Shown in pieces: positions 1 through 13,500 of a stretch of DNA of 64,000 bases; position 1 is the first letter of the stretch, and every line of letters starts with the position of its first letter. The stretch spans positions 19,107,248 to 19,171,247 of the forward strand of contig CM055902.1 in the NCBI GenBank assembly GCA_029582155.1. The letters are read 5' to 3'. The DNA is from Panopea generosa (Eukaryota; Mollusca; Bivalvia; Adapedonta; Hiatellidae). The position numbers and the translations under genes are program-made. The notes below the pieces were generated by a model. The model did no database searches, was not told where the DNA came from, and saw only the letters and a list, made by a program, of their open reading frames with translations.

Positions 1-1765
1 ACTTGGCACTCCATTTAGAGGTCAGTTTCGGGAGTATTTGTTGCTGAGTGTGGTGGGGGTATGATGTATGTTCCAGTCTGTAATATGTCTGAAGCAGAGG
101 CTGGTCCCTCCTGGCTGATAGGGTCTAAAAGTACCATCAAACCATCACTTACTTCTCGACACTGTGCTTCTTGTGGCTTCAAGCCTGGCTCGGTCAAAAG
201 GCTTGGTGAGAAAATTTGCCTGTTACATTTACATGTATATATTTTGTTATTACTCACATTTGATAACATGTATATAATAGAGGACCACAGGGAAGATTGA
301 AGATTGTTCCAACTGTGTTTCCTTTTTAAGTAAAGACTTGGTGTTAAAGAAGGTGGTAATCTACTTTGATTCATTCTGAGGTCCTTCCCTACCAATAAAA
401 CTAAAAGCAGACGCAAAGGTGATATTAATGAAATATTGTTGAAAATGATGCCATATACAAAAATCCTAAAAATGATTTGCTCTAAAACCATGTACTACGG
501 CATGCTTAGCATTCTGGAAAAGATAATACTTTTTTTTATCCGAAAAATTGAGAGATTTCAACTTGAAATCTTCAAAAATATAGCCAGGAAGACATAAATA
601 CGGCTTTCATGGAGTGATAAGTTGTCGGCTGGGAACAAATTTAATTTTTCTCCCATGTTCTGCTCTGTCAGTCTTGTTGAAAATTGATATTTTTTGTCAG
701 CTTTGATCTTAGGAGCTTTTTCATATTTTCTTCTTTATGCCAAATGTGTTATAATTAATGACAAGCAGGAGATCTGAAGGTTTTTTTTTGTGTATATATT
801 AGTGATAGGTGAATTGTTTACAAGTATTCGAAAGGTTGTTATCTTTGACTTCATTTGAAGTTCGCAATAAATACATAATTGACCATAAAAAGGCGTTAAT
901 TTGTTACAAGTCCTCGAGATCACTAGTTTTACTGCTACGTAACCTCAAAATTATAATCTTTCAGCAACAAAAAAAAGGGTATGTATTGATGTTAGCTAAA
1001 TGTTAAATCTGCCCGGCTGTAATGCTGTGTTTGTTTAGACATACTTTAATAATATACGTATTTTGCATATGCACAAAGCTATAAATAAAACCTGTATAGC
1101 AGTTTGCCTGACAATTGACAAATGTTTTATTGGATGGCTATTAAATCCTGAATAACAATCTCGTGTGAGTTGCGAGAATGCGGATCAAGTTAGGAGAATG
1201 CAGATTTTATAACTTTTAAGATAATTATGGTCAATTGAATTGAATGCGGTAAACCGCCATTATTGCTAAATACAATGTAAGATGTACAATGCATTATAAT
1301 GTGGCGTGCAGTTTTATTAGTAGATGTAATGTATATGCATACGAATAATATTTAATGTGAATATTTTGTATTAGGAACCTTGAACCAGTATTCACAAGAA
1401 TGCTAGAACCCCCCCCCCCCAATATTTTACTCTCTCAGTAGGTTGCATGCTTTCGCCCCCATAATTGAAATGCTCATATATCACATATCTCCTACACTTG
1501 ACCTGAAAATCTGTGGCCGAAAATGAACATAATTATTATGCATCTCCCGTTAAAATTACCAAAGATCACGCCACCAATTACATTAAAATTGTATCTACCA
1601 GTTGTTTACTGAGACAACTTACATGTTCATTGAAGAATCTCAAACAGATATATATATACCGGTATATATATTTATATATACATTGCAAGCTGTTTTCATT
1701 CGTCACAAAACAATACATTGTTCTAACAGCATGTTAACTTTTTATTTGTTTTCTTCTGCTTGCAG
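1..1765. other. Upstream LRP4 intron (3' part), no gene seen
   Basis: AT-rich intron ending in the ttgcag acceptor of the first exon. Bases 60-200 are richer in G and C and stay open on both strands (79 codons plus, 158 codons minus), but I recognise no family and see no splice-compatible signal peptide. The rest shows homopolymer tracts (C10 near 1411) and a short TA-rich stretch near 1650-1680. Confidence 0.5.
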
Positions 1766-1903
1766 TATGTAGTGGAGATGACAGTGAGTGTGTTTGTCCG
1801 ACATTGAACAAATTTTCCTGCGGTAACTGTGTATGTATCCCACAATCCCTGGTTTGTGATGGACAACCAGATTGCGAAAACGGCAAGGATGAGGAGGGGT
1901 GTG
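1766..1903 (+). CDS. LRP4: LRP4 exon: LDLa module 1
   Basis: Phase 1 to phase 1 exon of 46 codons, acceptor ttgcag, donor gtaagt. It reads [18 protein letters not shown] and then [17 protein letters not shown]. Beyond the six LDLa cysteines it has an extra pair arranged as two CxC motifs, as in the first LDLa of vertebrate LRP4, plus one more cysteine at the exon start (CSGDDSE). The calcium loop is altered: the usual D-x-S-D-E reads N-G-K-D-E, so one acidic ligand is Asn. It is the first exon of the gene that I can find; the signal-peptide exon must lie upstream of the window. Confidence 0.88.
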
Positions 1904-4512
1904 GTAAGTAGTGACTTCACTATTTCTGGATAACATAATCATGATAATCCATGACATAATCATGATAATCTATGACAGAATCATGGTAATCTAAAGATTC
2001 ACTAAACATCCCAGACCAGGGTGGTCTGAGTTCATTAAAATTTCAGGACCAGGGTCTAAGTTCATTAAAATTTCAAGTCCAGGGTCTGAGTTCATTAAAA
2101 TTTCAGGACCAGGGTCTGAGTTCATTAAAATTTCAGGACAAGTCAGGACCAGGGTCTGAGTTCATTAAAATTTCAGGACCAGGGACTGAGTTCATTAAAA
2201 TTTTAGGACAAGTCGGGACCAGGGTCTGAGTTCATTAAAATTTCAAGTCCTGGGGTCTGAGTTCATTAAAATTTTAGGACCAGGATCTCAGTTCATTAAA
2301 ATAAAAATTTCAGAACCATACTCAAAACTTTGATGACTATAGACACATTCCTAGCAAGGATGCTGCCTCTTTGGTCAGCCCTTGATCATTGGTTAAATCA
2401 TGTTACACTTCCACAATATTCTGAGGCTGAATTCAAAGTACATTGTACTTTAAACATTACATAACGATGACAAATGAAGAAGCAATGCCAGCAGAGACGG
2501 CATACTGACCATCACAAATTGACCTGTCACCTTAACCCAGCTTTATCACAAACTACTGAATGGAGTCCTTCAGCCTATGTTTGCTGATGATAGTGCATTC
2601 TCTATGCTCCAAGTGGCAAGTGATCAACACATGTTATTATGAAATATAGACAAGCCATAAAATAGGAAACAAACAAGCACCAAGTATTTATGCAAAGTTA
2701 TATGAAATTTGTTTGATTTAGGTTTGGGCAGGGGTTGATACTAGGATATGACAGGTATTTAGGTATCTGTGACCCTGGATGCCTGGGCAAACAAATCAAC
2801 ACTCCCACAAAAGATAATCGCACAAGAATTCCATCAATGGCTTCTTTGGAATTATTCCATTGTTAAGATTGCATTGTGGGAATATAAGTTTTTCCCAAAG
2901 CATTCTTGAAGACCGTTTTTTGTTTTATATTTTGAGATGTTCAGCTTTTGATTGGTGTATTTGTGAGGTTTCTATCTTTTTTCATATATATTTCTGTGTT
3001 TTGGTCATGGCAGCGGGACTTGTGTTTGGATCAAGTTTATGTCATTGTATCAAGAGCTGGATTTTTATATACATGCATATTCTATTGATCAATTTGCAAC
3101 TTAAATGCATTTATTGCAAACAAGACTCTCTCTCTCTCATCTGACTCTCTCCCTCTCTCTCTCTCTCATTCTCTCTGTCTCTCTCTCTCTTTTCTCTTTT
3201 TCTCTCTCTCTTTGCCTGTTTTCAACATTAACAATCACATAAATTTCAGATAATTTTCATAATTGTATCAGAGAGAGACATAGTTTACTTGCGAACAAAC
3301 ACTTTCTGTTTATAGCCATTATCATTCCTAAATATAAAGTAAAAAAAATATAAGCGATTAACAGCAATTACTAACAATTCCAACTATTGGCATTTCATGA
3401 AAGAGAATATGCCATGCAAGCTATATTAATTCTGTTTTTCTGACATTAAAGCCATATAATACCGCTATCCGCCATTCATCTTCCACCTGTAATGCAAAAG
3501 CAGTTATCTATTTATACAATCTTTTGGTTGCATGATTTTGAAATAAAGAAACAGTCACTTAATTGAAATGTGGTCTATTTTGATAGAAGGCTGGTTCAAA
3601 ATTAAGAGATAGCGTTTATTTTTCATAGTAATTTTAGCTAATATTTCCGACAGTTATCTTCATTATTGCCTGGTGCAGACATTTAATACCTTACAAAAAA
3701 GCTGAGCCATTCAGAGTTTGTTACAATTAATGTTTGATTTAGGTTTTTCTCAAAAAAACAAACAAAGATATCTTTATGTTCCTTGCAAGCTGTAATTCAC
3801 AATTATTCATTTGATTTATAGGAGGTTTGGTACTAGACTAAATATTTAGAGAAAAGTGAGTTTTCAGAATGATGATAAGGAATATTTTGGTTTGGTATTT
3901 TGGTGGTATTTGCTGTTTTGCACAGAAAACAAAATTATAAAAGAACTGAGTGCTGTGTTTTGAGATACCATCATGTCAGGCTGGGTGATCAAACCTACAA
4001 CCTCTTAGTGGGAATAGCAAACATTCTATCCAATCCACAGTATGCCACTTCAGTTTGTTTTTTTTACTTTTGGGGAAGGGCGTCAGTGCCTTTGGTAGGG
4101 GGAATTTTAATAGGTTGTATTAAATAAAAAAAATAAAAAAAAGAAAAGAAATCATCATTATGTATATTTAAAACAGGTAACAGGTCAACGTCCCTGTTCT
4201 TCATTGTTTTAAACTGTTAAACTGGCATAATAAATAAACCCTACTTAAAAAAAAAATTAAAAAAAAAAAATTAGGGGAATTTTTTCTGACATTAGGGGGG
4301 AAAAAATACTATTTTGAGGGAGAAATGGGTTGACTTTTGCTGAATATTTGGGATAAAAAAACGCTGCACTTACTTAGGGAAGGACAACAGTTTTGCTCTG
4401 ATTCATGCTTCTGAGGCTGAGATCTCTCCCCCCCCCCCCCCCCCCCCCTACTGTCATATGGTAGTCATATACATGTATAACCTGTTATCTGTTGGAAATG
4501 ACATTAAATCTA

Positions 4513-4563
<51 letters not shown>

Positions 4564-7500
4564 ATACAAAAATATACATTAAACGGTGATAAAGGTGCAG
4601 GCTAAGTCACTGGAATATACTGCAAGATAAAAGATACATTTTTGATTTATCTGACATCAAGAGTCATAAAGTAAATCACACATTCTTGTCATCTTCCCTT
4701 GATGCCCTGAAGTCACTCCGAGTATAACCAATAACATTTGACCACAGTAGTTAGATGACAAAAAAGTTACATGGAAAACAATACCCTCTCTCTGCAGAGA
4801 TTGACAGTGATAGCTCTCTGTGTTAGGAATCGTGCTGGGAACCAAGTACACAGGGAACCACACACACACTTAATAATTACATGAAAGAGTGTTGGCAAGA
4901 ACAGTAGTTTTTAGGGAGGCAGGTACTCAAACCCTTAGAATCACACACACAGTACAAATGGCAGATCTACCCTTTATTAAAAAAAAAAATATTTTATTAA
5001 ATCTGCTGTATTTCTGCTGAAAAACATGTGTGCTTGTTCAGATTTTGTATTGCGCTCCCTGTAAGTCCACTCCCCCCCCCCCCCCAAACTGAAATCGTGG
5101 ATCTGCCCCTGAGTACAGTGGTTATCCTGATATGAGAGGTTGATTTAATTACAAACAGTATTCACCTTGGTCCTTCTGTATCAATATGGCCCATTAACAA
5201 CACCTGTGTACAAGCTTTGTTCTTGTTTGTTTTATTAGATCTCTTGATTGAGATATATATTTTGAATGTCATTGAATACTTGATACTAGCTTTGATGAAG
5301 TTATCTTTATTTGTATTTATTTTGTATGAAACACATTACTCCTGTCTCTTGTATCATCAATTCATGTCCACCTGAATGATGGGCTCACCAGGTGGATTTT
5401 TATGTTTAGCATAATTTATTGTAAATTTTTGTTATGATTTGTTGGTACATCACAATTTGTTGATAATGTAAAATGTAAATCACAAGTTCTTGGTAATGTA
5501 AAATGTAAATCACATGTTGTTTGTATTGTAAAATGTAAATCACAAGTTCTTGGTAACGTAAAATGAAAATGACAAGCTGTTGGTAACGTAAATATAAGTC
5601 ACAAGTTGTTGGTAATGTAAAACGTAAATCACAAGTTGTTGGTAACGTAAAATGTAAATCACAAGTTGTTGGTAATGTAACATGTAAATCACAATTTGTT
5701 GGTAACGTAAAATGTAAATCACATGTTGTTTGTATTGTAAAATGTAAATCACAAGTTCTTGGTAACGTAAAATGAAAATGACAAGCTGTTGGTAACGTAA
5801 ATATAAGTCACAAGTTGTTGGTAATGTAAAACGTAAATCACAAGTTGTTGGTAACGTAAAATGTAAATCACAAGTTGTTGGTAACGTAACATGTAAATCA
5901 TAAGTTATTGGTAACGTAAAATGTAAATCACAAGTTGATAACATAAAATGTAAATCACAAGTTGTCGGTAATGTAAAACGTAAATCACAAGTTGTTGGTA
6001 ACATAAAATGTAAATCACAAATAGTTGTAATAAAAATTGGAATAGTGTAAATTACACATTTTTGGTAACTAGTACATTAGAAGATTTTAATGCATTAATT
6101 AAAAAATTAAATCTCTTTCCTAATCTGTCCCAATCATCCATGCTTGACATGATGTATACAAAATGTAATTCGCCTTTTTGTGTGCAGCAATAAAAGTCGA
6201 TATACAATTAAAGTGTCAAGCCACATGTATAAAATAGGTGACGCTGATTAAAACTACGCTTTGATAGAAACCAATCAACCTGATGTACATTGTGTCAATA
6301 AAACAGGTGACATTTGAACAATAAAAGTTTTATGTAGCTGGGGTACACAAAGTACTTGGGAAAATTGAAAATTTGTTCAATATTTCTAAAGTGGTTTCAC
6401 CTTTACCCTAAGATAGGCTAACATGGATATATTGGAGATGGATATCACGGGTGGCTTACACAGTGTATACAACCGGCAGGTACAACCGTAAACAAAAATG
6501 TTTACAACTTAAATCTCGGTGGCTTGCTGTGTTCTGACAAATTGCGAGAGTTACCTTTATCTTTTTATAATCCTGTAATATGTAGAAAAGTATCGACATT
6601 CAAATAATGTATGAATCTGTCTGATTTCCATATTCTTGGTGATGTATGTGAGAAATTGAAACATACAGGTGAATTAAAAAACAGAAAATATAATTGTGTG
6701 TCACATATTAGAGAAAAGTTGGCCTATATGTAAAAGTGGGTCTGTTATGATTTAAATTATTTGTCTTTTTTTTTTGTTTGAATAAAAAAGTTGTAAAGTC
6801 TTAACCAAGTTAATCCCTGGTGACCACCTACTTATTGTTCATACTACACAAACTTACATTAACCCTAAAGTCTATCCCTAGAAAGGGGAGCCCTAAATAT
6901 AGTAAGTCATGAAAAAGTTTGCCAAACTTTTTTGGAAGATATTTTTTTAATTTTAAAAAACAATTACACCCTACCTGAGAAACTTTGACAGTTACTGGGA
7001 AGTGGGTGTGGGGGTCTTTAAAATTGACCTTTATTACATTAAAAATTTATTACATTGATGGAAAAAAGATGGCATTTATTGAGGGATATATCGTATACAG
7101 AGTTGCCGTAGAGAAATATTCATTTAAAGAGCATAAATGATTTAGGGACTGTATTTATTTACATTGTTATAGTACATCATTTTTATTAGGACAACAGGGC
7201 AACCTTAACCTCTAGATTACCTGCAATAAAACACACATAGCACGTAGCTGGTATCATATATTAGATACGAGGGCATGTCATCACTCGCCATATTAACATG
7301 TGGCCGATAAGTAATAGTCTTCACACCTGGGCCAGGTTGCTGCTCTATCAGAACGTCTTCACACCTGGGCCAGGTTACTGCTGTATCAGATATTATACAG
7401 CCAGTGTCATGTCTTGGCACACCACCTCTCTCTCCCCACCCAGGTAACACTGATTATTGTGTAATCTTTATATAGGTTTGGGTTAAGTATATAATAATTA

Positions 7501-10500
7501 TAGACATAATAATAATGATTATAGACATGATAATAATAATAAGATAATTGTAGTAATAATAATAATAATATAATAATAATTGTTGTAATAATAATAATGT
7601 TAATAATAGTAGTAATAATGATTGATAATAATAGTTGTAGTAATAATAATACAGGGCTTCACATTAACGCTTGCTCGACTGTCCGGGAAAACTGAATCAT
7701 GGGTACGGGCAAGTAAAATATAAAGTTGGACAAGTGAAAAATCAAAAATTAAACATGGCTTCTCGTATTTGCCAATTGCCCATCTCGTTTTTTGCGTGTT
7801 TTTAAAACTGGGAGACTCTTGAGTAGTTTTTGTATATAAAATAAAATGATGTTTACTTTCGAACAGAAGCCGCGTCATGCGCATGCGCCGTTTCTTTTGA
7901 ACAGTTTGGTACAGTTTTGCAGCCACGTAGTATTTGACTACCGTATATTCCCTAATTAACGCCCCCGGGGACGTTACATTTTACAAGGTTGGGGTGTTTA
8001 TAAAAGATAAAAAAAGCAAATTTAACAACAGTTAAAAATACAATAAAACCATGGAAAAAAACCTTAAATCCGGTTTAAATCCCCAAAAAAGTGGTTCAGA
8101 ATTATTTTAGAGTGAATGAAATAATCGACATAGGATGAAAAAAAGCTGAAAATCTGTATGAAATTACTAGTCTGCGTACTGGAATATCCGAACTTATGGT
8201 CAGTGTACTCTTCACTTTAAATCACTTGGACGCTTGCTCTTAGCAACGTGGAACAATGAGCTTTCAGCGTACACAGACTAACCGCATTTTCCGACGTTTT
8301 GTAATGTTTTAATTGGCAGACGGCATTTTAACTAGTATTAAACAGCAAATATGGGGAAGTATTTGTTCAACCAAAAGTGGTTAAGTGGTCACCCAAGATA
8401 TAAACAATGGGTTTAAGAGTCCAAAGGTAATAAACACTTCGCTTATTGTTGTCTGTGTAACAAATTAAACGATCAGGGAAAGATGGGCGAATACGCACAC
8501 AAATCGCATATACATTTTATTTTTTAATTTTCCAGAAAAATAGATGGGGGGCGTTTATTAGAGTGGGGGCGTTTATAAGGGAATATACGGTATCCCTGTT
8601 TCGATTTTTTGTGCGGCAAGAAACATATTTTTTTAGTAATTGTACTTACTGTATGTATTTTTAATGCACGCTATGTCATTTTTCAATTGCAAAGTATGAA
8701 ATATTTGTGTGTATGTGTTTACTTTCATTTCCCTTCCTTTACGTTGTATGGAGACTGCCGTACGTCTGTTTATATCAGCAGCAGCCATAGCCATTTAATT
8801 TCTTTCGGCTTTTCCATAGGACTAGTACCATAATTCTAGATTAAAATAAGGACAAGTTGCTTATGGTCAGGACAAGAGGATTCTAGAAATGCTTGTCCAA
8901 CCTTGCAAAGTGAAATTAATGTAGAAGTAGCAGTAGTATAATTTTTTATTATGATATTTGATAATAAAATGATGATGATGATGATGATGATAACCACTCC
9001 CCCCCCCCTCTCTCTCTCTCTCTGTCTAATTGCAAAAAAGTACAAGTAAAATCTAATTTATTTGATTTTGAAATGATAGTTAAAAAAAACACAATACAAG
9101 CAGTATGTACTTTAAATGTTAAGCAAGTTGTTCAAATGTTTTGAAGTGGCAACACAGCGTACCCTGTGCAGCCAGCTAGATACCTGCGGTTGCGTTTTGT
9201 TGAATGATTGATGGATTATTCTATGCGGAATTGTCCTAATGAAAACAAGTGCCTGTATCAGTTATTAATGACATGTCACTCATATGTCTTACAGATAGTT
9301 ACAGGTATAACAAATAGGCTAATGTAATCATCCTGGACCAAAATTAATGTTAAAGTGATTTGCTAGAGATATGTATCAGAGATAGACTAAACCAGAATGA
9401 TAATAGGAATGCCAAGATTATTTTGGGGCTGTTTCTTGTCTGATTTGCATTGTTTCAAAATTTGGCTGTCAGCTCATATGTTTGCACTGATAGTAAGCAG
9501 TCCGCCAGAGTGTTATAAATAAACACTTCAAGTTTGCAGAGAAGTTTTTTTGTCAGAATGAGATTGTTGAGGTAAAACAAAAGAAGTTCAGGAAACTGAC
9601 ATTTTAGTAATTGATAACCAGCTGTGATTTTACCAGAGTGGTAATAGCTAAAATGGAATCAGGAAGCAGTCCCTGGTCTAGTGGTAGTCTATACTCATCC
9701 ACCAAGCAGTCACTGGTCTAGTGGTATTCATAGCAGTCACTGGTCTGGTCTAAATGGTAGTCATAGCAGTCACTGGTCTAAGTGGTAGTCATAGTAGTCA
9801 TCGGTCTAGTGGTAGTCATAGCAGTCACTGGTCTAAGTAGTATTCATAGCAGTCACTGGTCTAAGTGGTAGTCATAGAAGTCACTGGTCTAAGTGGTAGT
9901 CATAGCAGTCACTGGTTTAAGTGTTAGTCATAGCAGTCACTGATCTAAGTGATAGTCATAGCAGTCACTGGTTTGAGTGGTAGTCATAGCAGTCATTGTT
10001 TAAGTGGTAGTCATAGCAGTCACAGGTCTAAGTGGTAGTCATAGCAGTCATTGGTCTAAGTGGTAGTCATAGCAGTCACTGATCTAAGTGGTAGTCATAG
10101 TAGTCACTGGTCTAGTGGTAGTCAAAGCAGTCACTGGTCTAAGTGGTAGTCATAGCAGTCACTGATCTAAGTGGTAGTCATAGTAGTCACTGGTCTAGTG
10201 GTAGTCAAAGCAGTCACTGGTCTAAGTGGTAGTCATAGCAGTCATTGTTATAGTGGTAGTCATAGCAGTCACTGGTCTAAGTGGTAGTCATAGCAGTCAC
10301 TGGTCTAGTTGTAGTCATAGCATTCACTGATCTAAGTGATAGTCATAGCAGCCACTGGTGATCTAGTGGTAATCACAGCAGTCACTGGTCTAAGTGGTAA
10401 TCATAGCAGTCACTGGTCTAAGTGGTCTGGTCTAAGTGGTAGTCATAGCAGTCACTGATCTAAGTGATAGTCATAGCAGCCACTGATCTAGTGGTAGTCA

Positions 10501-13500
10501 TAGCAGTCTCTGGTCTAAGTGGTAATCATAGCAGTCACTGGTCTAAGTGATCTGGTCTAAGTGGTAGTCATAACAGTCACTGATCTAGGTGGTAGTCATA
10601 GCAGTCACTGGTCTAAGTGGTAGTCAAAGCAGTCACTGGTATAAGTGGTAGTCATAGCAGTCACTGGTCTAGTGGTAGTCATAGCAGTCACTGATCTAAA
10701 TGGTAGTCAAAGCAGTCACTGGTATAAGTGGTAGTCATAGCAGCCATTGGTCTAGTGGTAGTCAAAGCAGTCACTGGTTTAAGTGGTAGTCATAGCAGTC
10801 ACTGGTCTAAGTTGTAATCAAAGCAGTCACTGGTTTAAGTAGTAGTCATAACAGTCACTGGTCTAAGTGGTAATCATAGCAGTCACTGGTCTAAGTGATC
10901 TGGTCTAAGTGGTAGTCATAACAGTCACTGATCTAAGTGGTAGTCATAGCAGTCACTGGTCTAAGTGGTAGTCATAGCAGTCACTGATCTAAGTGGTAGT
11001 CATAGCAGTCACTGGTCTAAGTGGTATTCATAGCAGTCACTGATTTAAGTGGTCTGATCTTAGTGGTAATCAAAGCAGTCACTGGTCTAAGTAGTAGTCA
11101 TAACAGTCACTTGTCTAAGTGGTAATCATAGCATTCACTGGTCTTAGTGGTAGTCATAGCAGTCACTGATCTAAGTGGCCTGGTCTAAGTGGGAGTAATT
11201 GCAGTCACTGACCTAAATGGTAGTAATAGCAGTCATTGGTCTGAGTGGTAGTCATAGCAGTCACTGATCTAAGTAGTAGTCATAGCAGTCACTGATCTAA
11301 GTGGTAGTCATAGCAGTCACAGGTCTAAGTGGAAGTCATAACAGTCACTGGTTCAGTGGTAGTCATAGCAGTCACTGTTCTAAGTGGTAATCATTGCAGT
11401 CACTGGTCTAAGTTGTAGTAGTCCTTGGGTTACCCTCTAGCAAGTTTGTTCAAGCCATCTTGATTCGTCAAAAAACATGGCTGCCAGGAGGCAGGACAAG
11501 TTTATTTAGTTAAAACTTAAAAAATCTTCTCGTCAGAAACTACTGGCTCGATTTCAAAATAATTTCACAGAAATGTTCCTTGGAGGACCCTTCACCAAGT
11601 TTGTTCAAACTGTAGTGATTCGTTAAAAAACATGGCAGCCAGGGGGTAGGGTTAGTTTACTATATAAGCTATAATAAAAACTAAAAAATCTTCCTGTCAG
11701 AAACCACGAGATCAGTTTTAAAAGAATTTCACAGAAATGTTCCTTGGATGAACCTTTACGAAGTTTGTTCAAGCCGTTGTGATTTGTTAAAAACATGACC
11801 GCCACAGTGAGGTGCTAGTTTACTATATAGGCAGCTTAATTTAAAACTTCAAAAGCTTTCTTGTCAGAATCTTCTGACCTGATTTCGATGTAATTTCACT
11901 GACATTTACCATGAGTGAACCTCTACCAAGTTTGAACTCTTCTACGCATCTGTTATTTATTCAAAACAAATCAAAATTCTAACTACTCCCCCATCTCGTT
12001 TTTCTAGAATTTTGAGTGTAAATGTATTATATAATCTACTTAAGTTGGGTGACTCAAGGTCAGTCAGGTGAGCGATATAGGGCCATCTTGGCCCTCTTGT
12101 TTTATAAGCGCTGGTACCAGCAGTATCTTCACTGTTATTCTTCATAAGAGCTGGTACTGGTCTGGCAGTATCTATACTGATATTTTTTATAAACGCTGGT
12201 ACTAGCAGTATCTACACATGGGGCCTGATACAGTGATCTACGGTCCATAAAGTTAATCAGCTCAGTTGTTTTATCATAAAAAATAGCAACAACCCAGCTT
12301 TTGGTACTTAAATTTGCCACTTAACAAATAGATAAAACAAGCAAAGATATGTTTACGAACAAGTTTTTAAGTGGCTTATCTTTCATAAAATATCCACATG
12401 CTTTTGATTTTTGCTTGTTAATGTTTTTACTACACAGGGCAACTATTCAAAAGTCTAGCTATGATATTTGTTAATTTTGATATACAGACTTCAAAACAAA
12501 CTTTGAGGGGATTTAAGTCTGACATTGGAAAAGCTTTTAACCAATTATTAAGCTGGTTGATCATATTGGCTATACGACTGATTGAAGAAGAAGATTTTAT
12601 TGTCATATATATTGAATTCCATTATATTTCATGAACTGGACAAAAACAAATCACAAGGCTAAAATAGAAAAAAAACAGTTTGTATGCATAAAACCTACCT
12701 AACTGCCAGCTACCCGAAAACAATTGGCCAATCTCAAAATAATTTTTTCAAGTTAACAAAATTATAATTATATATAAAAAAACCCAGATATATACAAATT
12801 GAATTAAAGGCAACATCTTACGTGTATTAAATAAGACACACTTGATTGAATGGTAAACAATACTAGCAGCTGATGTGTAGGGGTAGGGCATCCACCTCAC
12901 ATGCGTAAAGTTGTTGGTTCGATCGCTGGCTGGATCATACCAAAGAAATTAAGAATAGTACTGGAAGCCTCTTCGCTTGGTCCTCAGCGTTTAGAGGATA
13001 GTTCTTGGTCTTGTCTGCCCGATGTCAGTGTAATGTCGCAGGGTGGGGTATCAAACCATGTGTCTGCAGTAGGATACTTCGGTGTGGCAATACTTAGAAT
13101 ACTATCTCAAGAAGTCGCCATACTGATATGACTGAAAATTTATTGAAAGTGACGCTCAATACCTTACAACAGCATCTAAAGGTTACTGACAAGTTACAGA
13201 ACATTCTTTGCAGGAATTCAGCTGTAATGGAATGGATAGTGTGTTAGTTCTGACCTCCACTGTATCGTTAATAATTGCATTATATACAGACTAAGATCAT
13301 AGATCTATATAAGCCAGGGACTTAACATTATTTGGCACCGTCACTAAATGCTTATTCATATCACTTCTAAAGGTTACAAATGCAGCGTTGGTCTAGTGGT
13401 AGAGCATCCGTTTCGCATGTGGAATGTCGTGGATTCGATTCCTGGTCAGTCATGTCAGCATTTAGAGGACAGTTCTAGGTCTGGTGGCAAGGTGTCAGAA

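Noticed and set aside
15..491. 158-codon minus frame and 79-codon plus frame at the window start
   Set aside because: They overlap on opposite strands, no family was recognised, and neither links in phase to LRP4; the GC-richer part may be an unknown repeat.
5540..6004. 154-codon minus-strand frame rich in [10 protein letters not shown]
   Set aside because: By-product of the 30-base minisatellite.
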